From positions 1 to 43,678 of the IMG/VR virus record IMGVR_UViG_3300009618_000002: 43,678 bases of DNA; one strand, given 5' to 3'. The notes under the pieces are model-generated. The model did no database searches. It was not told the DNA's origin and worked only from the letters and a program-made list of their open reading frames with translations. The translations under genes and the position numbers were made by a program. Positions 31,628 to 37,739 of the stretch are shown one piece after another (position 1 is the stretch's first letter; the number at the start of each line of letters is the position of its first letter). This DNA is from a virus.

Positions 31628-33237
31628 CGCAAGTTCGATCTCCAGCTTGGCGGCATGATGGCGCGCTTCTTCTTCGCCCGCTCCTGCTCGTGCCTATACA
31701 AAAGCATCATACGCCCGCTTTGGTCCGTTGCCGCCATCTTTTCCTGAAACTTCGTCTCTTCCGACTTCGCCCGCGGCGCCAGCATGCTCTTTACCAGATA
31801 CCGCGCCGCATCCCCGCAATCCTGCTCGATCTTCGCCGTGCTCAAGTCCGTTTTCAGCACATCATCCAGGTTCTTCGGGTCACGCAGCAGCGCCGGAATG
31901 CTATTCAGCAACTCCGGGCATTCGCTCGAAATCAGCAGCGCATCATCGTACTGGAACCTTACTCCATCCTTGTCTATGCCCCAGCCCTTGCCCTTTGCCG
32001 CCTTGAAGAGCGAGCCCATCAAAGCCCATCCGCCCTTGCGATCATTGTCGGCCTTCACCGCCCCAGGCATCCCGTTTGCTCTTAACCGCTTTGATTCCTG
32101 TGAACCGATACTGTTAGGATCGTCCGTAACTTCCTCTGGCGAAAGGAAATACGCCTTCATCAGCGCACGCTCACGCTCCGGTGTAGAATCCACCATATCC
32201 TGTGCCACATCTACCGCTTCCCGCTCGTTCACGATCATCTCGCGGTAAACCACGGTGATGTTAATAGGCTTCTCCAGCGTCCATCCCAGCAAAGCCTGCG
32301 CCTCACTCGGCTTGAACGTAACCCGGAACGCCCAATACGTCACGCAGAAGTGCGCTTTGCCCCAGTCCTGCGCCAGCCAGTGCACCGACCAGACCTTCCG
32401 CAACTCCTCCGCCTGGCTCGGCGCTATCCGAACGCTCTCCAGATCAAAGGAATTGGCGAAATACGAGCCTTCGAGCGAGTTCCAATCGCCCTCCCAATCC
32501 GCCTGACGAATCACCTCGTCATCTGTCGCCAATTGCCGCGTGTACGGTCCGCGCTTGGCCGCGTATGCCTTTCTCTGCTCGTCCGTCCAGCGGTAATAGT
32601 CCTCTACCGTGTAGCCGTCCGCGAGCAGCGCCGCACGCACCCACTCCACGTTATCCCAGGGGTTCATCCGCAACCCGACATAATCCGCAGGGTCTTCGTC
32701 CTTGTTTACCTCATGCAAATAGAACCATTTACGCAACTCCTGAATGCTGGCCCCGCGCATGTTAAACACAAGCACGACCTTGGCGACCTTGCCGCCTGCA
32801 GACCGGCACGCCTTGCGCATCTCGCGGATCTCGCGGCCTGTGAACTGCTCCGCCTGGTCGATCACGATTAGATCGTAGTTTGCCGACCGGAACGCCTCAG
32901 TTACCGAGTCGTAGTTCTCTGCGTACTTGAAATCGAGCCTAGACTTGCCGATTCGCAGCATGGCCGGCGGGCTTGACTTGACCTGGGACGCCAACCAAGG
33001 GTAATCTCGCCGGATCGCCTCTAAGTGCATCGGCACGAGCTGTTTAACCCATGTGCGCATTACCAGGCAAGCTGTAAGCCCGCGCTGCTCGTACATCAGC
33101 GTGATAAGGCATCGGTCAGCGCCGGATGACTTCGCTGATCCGCGACCACCGTAGACACCGATGACAGGCGCATTACTGCGCGTCAGCAGCCGATAAAGCT
33201 CGGACTGCTTTGGCTGCATGACAATCTCGGCTTTCAT
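31624..33237 (-). CDS. terL: Terminase large subunit
   Basis: A 537-residue DNA-packaging motor. The ATG at 33237 is taken over a GTG at 33252 for lack of a ribosome site before the latter. Walker A is GGRGSAKS (residues 30-37). Walker B is LIVIDQAEQF (D127), with Gln128 where the catalytic Glu usually stands and Glu130 two residues later. The nuclease part begins near AQDWGKAHF (the motif-I Asp) and closes with the DCGDAARYL segment (a motif-III-like Asp). The ATPase pumps DNA through the portal and the nuclease cuts concatemers. The small terminase is three genes upstream. Confidence 0.9.
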   Translation of the reverse strand: MKAEIVMQPKQSELYRLLTRSNAPVIGVYGGRGSAKSSGADRCLITLMYEQRGLTACLVMRTWVKQLVPMHLEAIRRDYPWLASQVKSSPPAMLRIGKSRLDFKYAENYDSVTEAFRSANYDLIVIDQAEQFTGREIREMRKACRSAGGKVAKVVLVFNMRGASIQELRKWFYLHEVNKDEDPADYVGLRMNPWDNVEWVRAALLADGYTVEDYYRWTDEQRKAYAAKRGPYTRQLATDDEVIRQADWEGDWNSLEGSYFANSFDLESVRIAPSQAEELRKVWSVHWLAQDWGKAHFCVTYWAFRVTFKPSEAQALLGWTLEKPINITVVYREMIVNEREAVDVAQDMVDSTPERERALMKAYFLSPEEVTDDPNSIGSQESKRLRANGMPGAVKADNDRKGGWALMGSLFKAAKGKGWGIDKDGVRFQYDDALLISSECPELLNSIPALLRDPKNLDDVLKTDLSTAKIEQDCGDAARYLVKSMLAPRAKSEETKFQEKMAATDQSGRMMLLYRHEQERAKKKRAIMPPSWRSNLR

Positions 33238-33258
33238 AGATAAATCCGCCACTTCTGG

Positions 33259-33540
33259 TTAACTAGCAGCCGCCGTTGTGGCCTCGGCAGATAAAGCTGT
33301 TTTGGTAACCGTGTCGGCACTTTGATGTTGGCGACCAGCCCTCGCCACCCGGGGGTCTCTGCTTAAGTAATTCGGAAGGTGCATCTCCTCGTCCAGCCAG
33401 TTTATCCCGCAGGGATTGCACCGGACGTAGTCGCTTCGCTGGACTCTTGGCTTCCGGCAAAACGGGCATGGGCTCAGGGTTCCCACTTCGTTTAGCCTGT
33501 CCTGTCGGTTCGCTTCCTGCTCCTCGTACGTCAGCATCAT
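33259..33540 (-). CDS. Zinc-ribbon protein before the large terminase
   Basis: A 93-residue protein with a strong GGAGG four bases before the ATG at 33540. Residues about 25-45 hold CPFC ... RCNPC with INWLDEE after it, a zinc ribbon. The tail is Ala/Thr-rich (TKTALSAEATTAAAS). It lies within another open frame (33263-33646) that also starts with a zinc ribbon. Codon choice and the ribosome site favour this one as the main product of the region. A role with terminase is inferred from position. Confidence 0.68.
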   Translation of the reverse strand: MMLTYEEQEANRQDRLNEVGTLSPCPFCRKPRVQRSDYVRCNPCGINWLDEEMHLPNYLSRDPRVARAGRQHQSADTVTKTALSAEATTAAAS

Positions 33541-33646
33541 TCCACCTCCGAGAACGGCACTTTGCGCAGTGTGACGGTTGCACACGCCCCTTAAGCCAGA
33601 TATGTGCACATTGGGCACACTTCCAAGCCTGTACCGTTATCTCCAT
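33263..33646 (-). CDS. Zinc-ribbon protein, overlapping frame, possible leaderless start
   Basis: A 127-residue frame starting at 33646. Residues 9-33 (KCAQCAHIWL ... SHCAKCRSRRWN) are a classic two-CxxC zinc ribbon followed by WN, as in many small DNA-binding proteins. From about residue 38 onward it shares DNA with the 33259-33540 gene in another frame. There is no clear ribosome site, but the -10 of the promoter at 33653-33681 ends 6 bases before the ATG, so a leaderless message fits. The last 90 residues may be meaningless, or the frame may end earlier in relatives. Confidence 0.5.
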   Translation of the reverse strand: MEITVQAWKCAQCAHIWLKGRVQPSHCAKCRSRRWNDADVRGAGSEPTGQAKRSGNPEPMPVLPEAKSPAKRLRPVQSLRDKLAGRGDAPSELLKQRPPGGEGWSPTSKCRHGYQNSFICRGHNGGC

Positions 33647-33682
33647 GTGCCTATTGTAAACAGGAACGTGCCTATTGTAAAC
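33647..33682. repeat. Two tandem 15-base repeats at the start of the terminase operon
   Basis: GTGCCTATTGTAAAC is present at 33647-33661 and 33668-33682, a period of 21 bases (two helical turns). The copies double as the -35 and -10 of a promoter. They may also be operators. Confidence 0.75.
33653..33681 (-). promoter_or_regulatory. Late promoter built from tandem repeats
   Basis: On the minus strand TTTACA (plus 33676-33681) and TACAAT (33653-33658) are 17 bases apart, each 5 of 6 to consensus. They fall at equivalent sites in the two 15-base repeats. It would drive the terminase, portal and head genes. The -10 ends 6 bases before the ATG at 33646. Confidence 0.6.
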
Positions 33683-33684
33683 AA

Positions 33685-33849
33685 CTAGCCGCGTTTAGCC
33701 GCGAAGACGTGTGGGCGCTTGTGCTTGCGTTCCGGGAGCTTCTTACCTTTTGTGCCAGCATTCCACTCCTTCACGCCAGCTTCGCCCAGTGCAGCGCGAC
33801 CAGCCGACGAGTTAACCCAACGATTCTGCGCCTTAGAGACAGCCGGCAT
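33685..33849 (-). CDS. 54-residue basic protein starting MPAVSKAQ
   Basis: A 54-residue basic protein with AAAGGAG five bases before the ATG at 33849. The MPAVSKAQNRW start matches a widespread small phage and bacterial protein group (DUF3008-like, 'MPAVSKxQQR'). Ala/Gly middle and a Lys/Arg-rich end (KKLPERKHKRPH) suggest nucleic-acid contact. The stop overlaps none, and the promoter for the terminase operon begins right after it. Confidence 0.65.
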   Translation of the reverse strand: MPAVSKAQNRWVNSSAGRAALGEAGVKEWNAGTKGKKLPERKHKRPHVFAAKRG

Positions 33850-33851
33850 GT

Positions 33852-34304
33852 TTACTCCTTTATTTCCGCCGCGATGTGCTTCACAACCAGATCTAGCGGT
33901 GCGTCAGGATCACCAGCGTGCGTGATCTTGTCGCCGAATATGCGCGGGGCGAGCTTTGCGCACAGCCATTTACGCGAGTCGATCCTGATACGCGCCCGGT
34001 CGATGACTTCTCGATTGACCTGGGTCGCAGTCACGCCCTCAGTGATCTCGACTTCGATCTCATCATTCGAGCTATCGTCTGAAATATCAATGATTTGCTC
34101 TGCCAGAGTAAGACATTGGATAGCCTTTGCACGCGCGTACATGCCGCGGAATTCATCCGACTTGTGCAACCAGCGCCTTACCGTCTCATGGTGGGGAAAA
34201 TCATTATGAGCCGCGCAAATAACCTCCAGACTCTTCGGGGTAACCGCTATCGCATCACATATTTGTGAAGCAATCTCCGCGTCATAGCTGGTCGGTCGTC
34301 CCAT
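33852..34304 (-). CDS. terS: Terminase small subunit
   Basis: A 150-residue DNA-recognition subunit. It opens MGRPTSYDAEIASQICDAI and continues with a helix-turn-helix-like part (HETVRRWLHKSDEFRGMYA). The final third contains RARIRIDSRKWLCAKLAPRIFGDK, the highly typical end of small terminases (R.RvD.RKWlaskl.PKkYGDk). It marks viral DNA for packaging and feeds the large subunit. The start at 34304 is taken over 34316 because the perfect TATAAT at 34315-34320 leaves only a 10-base gap before it. It lies at the head of the late operon. Confidence 0.84.
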   Translation of the reverse strand: MGRPTSYDAEIASQICDAIAVTPKSLEVICAAHNDFPHHETVRRWLHKSDEFRGMYARAKAIQCLTLAEQIIDISDDSSNDEIEVEITEGVTATQVNREVIDRARIRIDSRKWLCAKLAPRIFGDKITHAGDPDAPLDLVVKHIAAEIKE

Positions 34305-34314
34305 AATGCTGCTC

Positions 34315-34320
34315 ATTATA
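34315..34320 (-). promoter_or_regulatory. Perfect -10 box before the small terminase
   Basis: TATAAT on the minus strand lies 10 bases before the ATG at 34304. The -35 position overlaps the divergent plus-strand TTGACA and is poor on this strand, so activation or competition between the two promoters is likely. Confidence 0.4.
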
Positions 34321-34337
34321 GCCCAGCTCGATACTTG

Positions 34338-34366
34338 TTGACACTCACACGCAATATGTATATGAT
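34338..34366 (+). promoter_or_regulatory. Strong early promoter, plus strand
   Basis: TTGACA (34338-34343), a 17-base gap and TATGAT (34361-34366) form a near-consensus sigma-70 promoter. The ATG of the first early gene is at 34374, about where transcription should begin. It would drive the whole plus-strand operon. Confidence 0.75.
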
Positions 34367-34373
34367 AGAGAGC

Positions 34374-34532
34374 ATGGGAGCAATCCGGTCAAAACGCTGC
34401 AAACTCAACCATCCGTTTACGATACGCGGTAATCGCCAGGTGTGCCTCATCTGTGAGCGCGCACGCAGCCGCAAAGCCTACGCCAAGCGCACCAAAAATA
34501 AATCCTCGGTTATCTCACAATCTGGTACATAG
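34374..34532 (+). CDS. First early mini zinc-binding protein, probably leaderless
   Basis: A 52-residue basic protein beginning MGAIRSKRCKLNHPF, with Cys9, His13 and a later CLIC (Cys25, Cys28) in a Cys-x3-His ... CxxC pattern. It has the same length and metal pattern as 3220-3378. The tail is basic (SRKAYAKRTKNK). No ribosome site stands before the ATG; the -10 ends 7 bases upstream. It is the first product of infection expected from this promoter, so host takeover or regulation is plausible. Confidence 0.7.
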   Translation: MGAIRSKRCKLNHPFTIRGNRQVCLICERARSRKAYAKRTKNKSSVISQSGT

Positions 34533-34540
34533 CTATTGAT

Positions 34541-34553
34541 ACGCATAATGCGT
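34541..34553. repeat. Palindrome ACGCATAATGCGT between early genes
   Basis: A 13-base inverted repeat (ACGCAT, A, ATGCGT) sits between the first and second early genes. It is a possible operator or weak RNA hairpin. Confidence 0.4.
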
Positions 34554-34588
34554 GTGATCTACTCTGTATTTGTAAGTGAGAGGCAACC

Positions 34589-34807
34589 ATGACCTACCTC
34601 GAAGCACTCTCGAACGTTCGCAAAGCATCCGCCGAGTTCCGCCAGGTCACCGCTGATTATCGCGCCTTGAAGATCGGTGAGGCCGAGTACCTGAAAGCAC
34701 GTGCTGCAATGAAAGCCGTTGAAGCTGAGTACGATGCAGCCTATATCGCTGCAAGAAATTCAAGGTTCTTAACAGTTCATGCGGGAGCCGCGCCGTCTCC
34801 ACGGTAA
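34589..34807 (+). CDS. 72-residue helical protein, early operon
   Basis: A 72-residue protein that is mainly two helices (EALSNVRKASAEFRQVTADY, then KARAAMKAVEAEYDAAYIAA) with a short tail. GAGAGG precedes the ATG. Similar 'YRAxKIGxxEYLxARAAxxxAExEYDxAY' proteins occur in many phages and are probably small helical hairpins. Function is unknown. Confidence 0.7.
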   Translation: MTYLEALSNVRKASAEFRQVTADYRALKIGEAEYLKARAAMKAVEAEYDAAYIAARNSRFLTVHAGAAPSPR

Positions 34808-34843
34808 GCGGGTGCAATATCGCACTTGAGGAGAAAAGAGAAC

Positions 34844-35188
34844 ATGAAAATCGACGATCTGACTATCGGCGAAGCACGCCAATTGGCCGCAATGTTTGCA
34901 AACCAAACCGCCATCCCTGCGGACGTGACCGGCCCCTGGGAGATCGGGAAGAATTACCTCATTCGCACCGTGACCATGATCGACACGGGCAAGCTGGTAG
35001 CCGTAGGACCGCAGGAGCTTGTACTCGAATCGGCTGCGTGGATCGCGGACACCGGACGTTTCACTGGCGCACTCCAAACCGTTACGTTTTCCGAAGTGGA
35101 ACCTTTCCCCGAGGGTCGCTTAATCCTTGGTCGCGGCTCCGTCATCGACGCTATCCAAATCTCCAAGCTCCCTCGTGAGCAGAAGTAG
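34844..35188 (+). CDS. 114-residue conserved phage protein
   Basis: A 114-residue protein. The ATG at 34844 has GAGGAG upstream. It begins MKIDDLTIGEARQLAAMF and contains GPWEIGKNYLIRTVTMIDTG, VAVGPQELVLESAAWIADTGRF and VEPFPEGRLILGRGSVIDA, segments found almost unchanged in hypothetical proteins of many phages. An alpha then beta layout suggests a small binding protein. There are no catalytic residues. Function is not known. Confidence 0.75.
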   Translation: MKIDDLTIGEARQLAAMFANQTAIPADVTGPWEIGKNYLIRTVTMIDTGKLVAVGPQELVLESAAWIADTGRFTGALQTVTFSEVEPFPEGRLILGRGSVIDAIQISKLPREQK

Positions 35189-35194
35189 GACGCG

Positions 35195-35323
35195 ATGAAT
35201 CAGGCAATCCTAAGAACTGGGTCAGATATGTCGTGGTCGTGGTCGCGGTCGTGGTCGCGGTCGCGGTCGCGGTCGCGGTCGGGGTCGGGGTCGCGGTCGT
35301 GGTCGCGGTCGGGGTCGCAATAA
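35195..35323 (+). CDS. Ser-Trp/Arg/Gly dipeptide-repeat protein
   Basis: A 42-residue peptide. After MNQAILRTGSDM, every second residue is Ser, and the others are Trp, Arg or Gly in the order W,W,R,W,R,R,R,R,G,G,R,W,R,G before the final SQ. AGGA precedes the ATG at 35195. The repeat comes from 14 copies of a six-base unit TCGNGG, where only the fourth base varies. The peptide should be basic, disordered and able to bind nucleic acid or membrane. Short dipeptide-repeat peptides of this kind are known from other phage genomes, without a settled role. Frame-shifted readings would give poly-Val/Ala or Gly-Arg peptides. Confidence 0.65.
   Translation: MNQAILRTGSDMSWSWSRSWSRSRSRSRSGSGSRSWSRSGSQ
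35231..35317. repeat. 14 tandem TCGNGG hexamers
   Basis: The unit TCGNGG repeats 14 times plus TCG. N is T, C or G and never A, so the codons are UGG, CGG and GGG. The repeat lies inside the 42-residue gene and is GC-rich. Confidence 0.9.
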
Positions 35324-35334
35324 GAAAGGACGCA

Positions 35335-35469
35335 ATGGATCAATCCGTCAAAGTCCACAGGATGCCCATTACGCTCTGGAGGCGCGCAAAGTCACTAGCT
35401 GCGCTCGCCGGGCTCACCATCAGCGAGTACGTCATCAACGCTCTACGAGAAGCTGTAGAGAAGAAGTAA
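35335..35469 (+). CDS. Ribbon-helix-helix (Arc/CopG-like) protein
   Basis: A 44-residue protein starting MDQSVKVHRMPITLWRRAKS. Strand (SVKVHRMP), helix (ITLWRRAKSLAALAG), turn (LTI) and helix (SEYVINALREAVEK) form an Arc/CopG ribbon-helix-helix. AAAGGA stands before the ATG at 35335. Such dimers bind operators and repress early promoters or toxin operons. There is no toxin partner nearby. A regulator of early to late switch is plausible. Confidence 0.75.
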   Translation: MDQSVKVHRMPITLWRRAKSLAALAGLTISEYVINALREAVEKK

Positions 35470-35491
35470 ACACCTGAAAGGAGTTAGGAGC

Positions 35492-35680
35492 ATGAAGGGA
35501 TTTATCAAGCCAATCGTTACCAAAGAGGAAATGAACGCAACTTGGGCCAACACCGACAAGACACCCCGCGTGGATGCGCCCCGCCTCAAGGCCACGCCAA
35601 AGAAGGTCGCTAAGCCCTACGTAAATCACATCGCTCGGTACAAGAAGCTGCGTCGCGCTGTTGTAGAGAAAAAGGGCTGA
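35492..35680 (+). CDS. 62-residue basic protein
   Basis: A 62-residue Lys-rich protein (MKGFIKPIVTKEEMNATWAN, later ATPKKVAKPYVNHIARYKK). A GGAG site precedes the ATG. It is mostly extended and basic with a helical end (YKKLRRAVVEKKG). It may bind nucleic acid. No family is recognised. Confidence 0.62.
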   Translation: MKGFIKPIVTKEEMNATWANTDKTPRVDAPRLKATPKKVAKPYVNHIARYKKLRRAVVEKKG

Positions 35681-35714
35681 GGCCCACTAACTAGCACAGA
35701 GAGGGGAAATTGGA

Positions 35715-36089
35715 ATGAGATCGGTAAAAGTAAGACGCTACCTTTGCGAATTTTGCAATAAAGGATTCTGGCGTCCGAAAACTGCCATAAAGCATGAGGG
35801 CAGATGCGCGATGAACCCCAAGCGAAAATGCGATCTGTGCGCTGAATACAACTTAAAGCAATTCTCAACTATTCGTGCGGTAGTTCGCTTGAGCCGTGGC
35901 TATTGGGGATTGGATGATCTCAAAACCAATACGAATGGATGCCCCTTTTGTATGCTTGCTGCTGTCCTTCAATCCAACAAGGTGATGGGTTGGGATTCGA
36001 GAGATGAAGACGGATGGTATTTCGATTTCAAGGAACAAAGAAACTCCTTTGAAAAATCCCATAACGGCATTCAAAATGAGGTTTTTTAA
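35715..36089 (+). CDS. Zinc-finger protein with three metal sites
   Basis: A 124-residue protein with GGGG-type ribosome site. Residues 11-33 (CEFCNKGFWRPKTAIKHEGRC) form a C2HC finger, then CDLC (about 39-42) and CPFC (about 76-79) suggest a second metal site. The C-terminal 45 residues are polar and helical. C2HC-type 'YxCExCxKxF...AxxKHExxC' proteins are common in phage early regions. Its role is likely DNA or protein binding. Its ribosome site is part of a 16-base sequence that recurs before 36121. Confidence 0.72.
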   Translation: MRSVKVRRYLCEFCNKGFWRPKTAIKHEGRCAMNPKRKCDLCAEYNLKQFSTIRAVVRLSRGYWGLDDLKTNTNGCPFCMLAAVLQSNKVMGWDSRDEDGWYFDFKEQRNSFEKSHNGIQNEVF

Positions 36090-36120
36090 TGATTGATTTA
36101 GCACAGAGAGGGGATGGGAA

Positions 36121-36288
36121 ATGAAAGCAAAGCCTTTAAAGCAATACAGATACAAATACATGGTCAAGGCGCATGGAGGTTATGTCCTTGATTGTCTCGC
36201 CAAGCCTGGGAAGCGGCAGCTATCGCACTCGGACTCGTCGAGCCTTAGCTTTCCCCCGCAGCATCAACCCGCAACATCTGGGAGATGA
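36121..36288 (+). CDS. 55-residue basic protein
   Basis: A 55-residue protein starting MKAKPLKQYRYKYMVKAHGG. The first 27 residues are aromatic and basic; the last 25 are Ser/Pro/Gln-rich and may be disordered. Its TGA overlaps an ATGA that begins an alternative start of the DUF551 gene. It could be the N-terminal remnant of a longer protein truncated by frameshift, since the composition changes sharply near residue 30. No family is recognised. Confidence 0.5.
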   Translation: MKAKPLKQYRYKYMVKAHGGYVLDCLAKPGKRQLSHSDSSSLSFPPQHQPATSGR

Positions 36289-36293
36289 ATGAG

Positions 36294-36530
36294 ATGGAAT
36301 GGATTAGCGTCAAAGAGAAGTTGCCGCCGTGTATGCTTACGGTAATCACCACCAACGGTCGAAAAGTCACGCCAGCCTATCGCACCTCCAACGATGCGAG
36401 CGCGTTCTCAGCCTGGCCTCCGAACCAGGTCACCCACTGGATGCCGCTCCCCGAGCCGCCCGTAGCGCACCAAACACATCTCCAAACGGTGAATGAAGCC
36501 GGGAAGAAGGAGCCCCATGGAACCAGTTAA
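36294..36530 (+). CDS. DUF551 protein, copy 1
   Basis: A 78-residue protein. It starts MEWISVKEKLP and ends its domain with VTHWMPLPEPP, both DUF551 signatures. The ATG at 36294 is chosen over 36285 because the paralogue at 36991 has the same start context. The last 20 residues after PEPP are extra and probably disordered. DUF551 is a small phage-borne domain of unknown role. It overlaps the next gene by 14 bases. Confidence 0.78.
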   Translation: MEWISVKEKLPPCMLTVITTNGRKVTPAYRTSNDASAFSAWPPNQVTHWMPLPEPPVAHQTHLQTVNEAGKKEPHGTS

Positions 36531-36843
36531 ACGCGGCGAGTATCGCATCATCAAGGTCGATGGGACTGAAACCCTGATCGAAGAGAAGCCAACCCTCAGG
36601 GCCGTTCAGAGAGCCATCGGAGCCGATACCCTCGACACCGTCTGCTTGGACAAGAAAACGCGCACCCAGATCATGCTCGTTGACGACACCGGCATGATCG
36701 ATGGCTTGCCAGTCAACCCAAAGGCGACCGAACTCTACCACTCCATCTGCAGGCCCGGAAACCCGTACAGTATTCATGGCGACGTCGTGATCTGCAACGA
36801 CCTCGACCTGGATTATCGAGACCAAGCGGCCTACCGAGAATGA
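36517..36843 (+). CDS. DUF3846-like protein
   Basis: A 108-residue protein with AAGGAG four bases before the ATG at 36517. The segment LPVNPKATELYHSI and the later YSIHGDVVICNDLD match the 'VNPxAxxLYxxxxPGxPxxIxGDVVI' core of DUF3846, a domain found in phage and plasmid small proteins (related to ArdA-adjacent genes). It is probably a binding module. Function is not established. Confidence 0.75.
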   Translation: MEPVKRGEYRIIKVDGTETLIEEKPTLRAVQRAIGADTLDTVCLDKKTRTQIMLVDDTGMIDGLPVNPKATELYHSICRPGNPYSIHGDVVICNDLDLDYRDQAAYRE

Positions 36844-36990
36844 GAACGGCTGGGCAGCAATTCCTGGTCGCTCATTCCGCCACCAAAAGAGCGCGGATGC
36901 CTGGGTCACGATGGGAACGCTCTCGGTTTTGGGTTTACCGGGCAGTTCAATATGTTCGTAGTGTCACCAGCCCGCAGAAAGGAAATGAGC

Positions 36991-37197
36991 ATGGAATGGA
37001 TTAGCGTCAAGGAATCATTGCCAAACGAGGAGCAAATCGTGCTAATTGCCCCTAAAAATGCGCGAGCTTCTCATCCACGCAAAACTCTTATAGGATACCG
37101 CGACCATGGCGATTTGTGGATACAACTCCCTAACTATTGGATCATCAAGGAGACCGTAACCCACTGGATGCCGCTCCCCGAGCCGCCGAAAGAGTAG
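36991..37197 (+). CDS. DUF551 protein, copy 2
   Basis: A 68-residue paralogue of 36294-36530. Both begin MEWISVKE and close with THWMPLPEPP, with about 30 identical bases at the closing end. The inner part differs. AAAGGA stands 7 bases before the ATG at 36991. The copy lacks the extra tail of copy 1. The 147 bases upstream hold no convincing gene. Confidence 0.78.
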   Translation: MEWISVKESLPNEEQIVLIAPKNARASHPRKTLIGYRDHGDLWIQLPNYWIIKETVTHWMPLPEPPKE

Positions 37198-37227
37198 CGC
37201 ATCACCAACCAGCAGAAAGGAAATGAG

Positions 37228-37524
37228 ATGACTGAAACTGAGCGTATCACTAACGAAGTATACGACCGCTACGCGATCGATGAAGAACTGGAGCAAGCGC
37301 TGTCGCGCATTGGGCTCCATAAGTGCCGCACGAAAGGTTGCGTGAAAATAGTCGTCGACGAAGGGTTCTGCCCGCGTTGCTGCGAGGAATTGTACGGCCA
37401 GCCTTACCCGCTCGCCAACGTTTTCAAGGAGAATCCGCTCCTTACGGTTGCTTGGCTGCTATTTGCGGCCTGCGCAGGTGGGCTAGTCGTTTGGCTGGCC
37501 GTTTGGATTGGGGGCAAGCTATGA
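37228..37524 (+). CDS. Zinc-binding protein with C-terminal membrane span
   Basis: A 98-residue protein with AAAGGA before the ATG. Residues 32-53 contain CRTKGCVKIVVDEGFCPRCC, a zinc-ribbon-like site, and residues 70-95 are one membrane helix (LLTVAWLLFAACAGGLVVWL). The zinc part should face the cytoplasm. This tail-anchored layout could place a regulator or anti-host factor at the membrane. It overlaps the next gene as ATGA. Confidence 0.7.
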   Translation: MTETERITNEVYDRYAIDEELEQALSRIGLHKCRTKGCVKIVVDEGFCPRCCEELYGQPYPLANVFKENPLLTVAWLLFAACAGGLVVWLAVWIGGKL

Positions 37525-37739
37525 ACTGTGACCAGATCAAACGCGCTACATTCCTGCGCCGTCCTAGCGACTACGACCCTGCCGACATCGGCGAGCCGTA
37601 TCCGTTCGCCAACATCTCACCGCACTCTCAGCGCCCCGCCCCATGGCCGCGCTGGGCCGTAACCGCAATCAGAATCACAACCTGGGCGCTAGCGGCGTTC
37701 CTGTTGTGGGCGGCTTGGATCGCCTGGGTGACGCAATGA
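37521..37739 (+). CDS. 72-residue protein with C-terminal membrane span
   Basis: A 72-residue protein coupled by ATGA to the previous gene. The N-terminal 45 residues are polar (RRPSDYDPADIGEPYPFANI). The last 25 residues are a membrane helix (TAIRITTWALAAFLLWAAWI). GEPYPFANISPH resembles PYPLANVFK in the previous gene, so the two may share an ancestor segment. Function is unknown. Confidence 0.62.
   Translation: MNCDQIKRATFLRRPSDYDPADIGEPYPFANISPHSQRPAPWPRWAVTAIRITTWALAAFLLWAAWIAWVTQ

Noticed and set aside
35233-35334. Poly-Val/Ala start of a longer frame leading into the ribbon-helix-helix protein
   Set aside because: It is only the shifted reading of the TCGNGG repeat; a proper ribosome site and ATG occur at 35335.
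36840-37004. A possible 54-residue gene joined by ATGA to the DUF3846 gene
   Set aside because: It has no family likeness and runs into the start of DUF551 copy 2. Another frame in the same gap also looks partly protein-like (TENENGWAAIPGRS), so it may be a decayed remnant.
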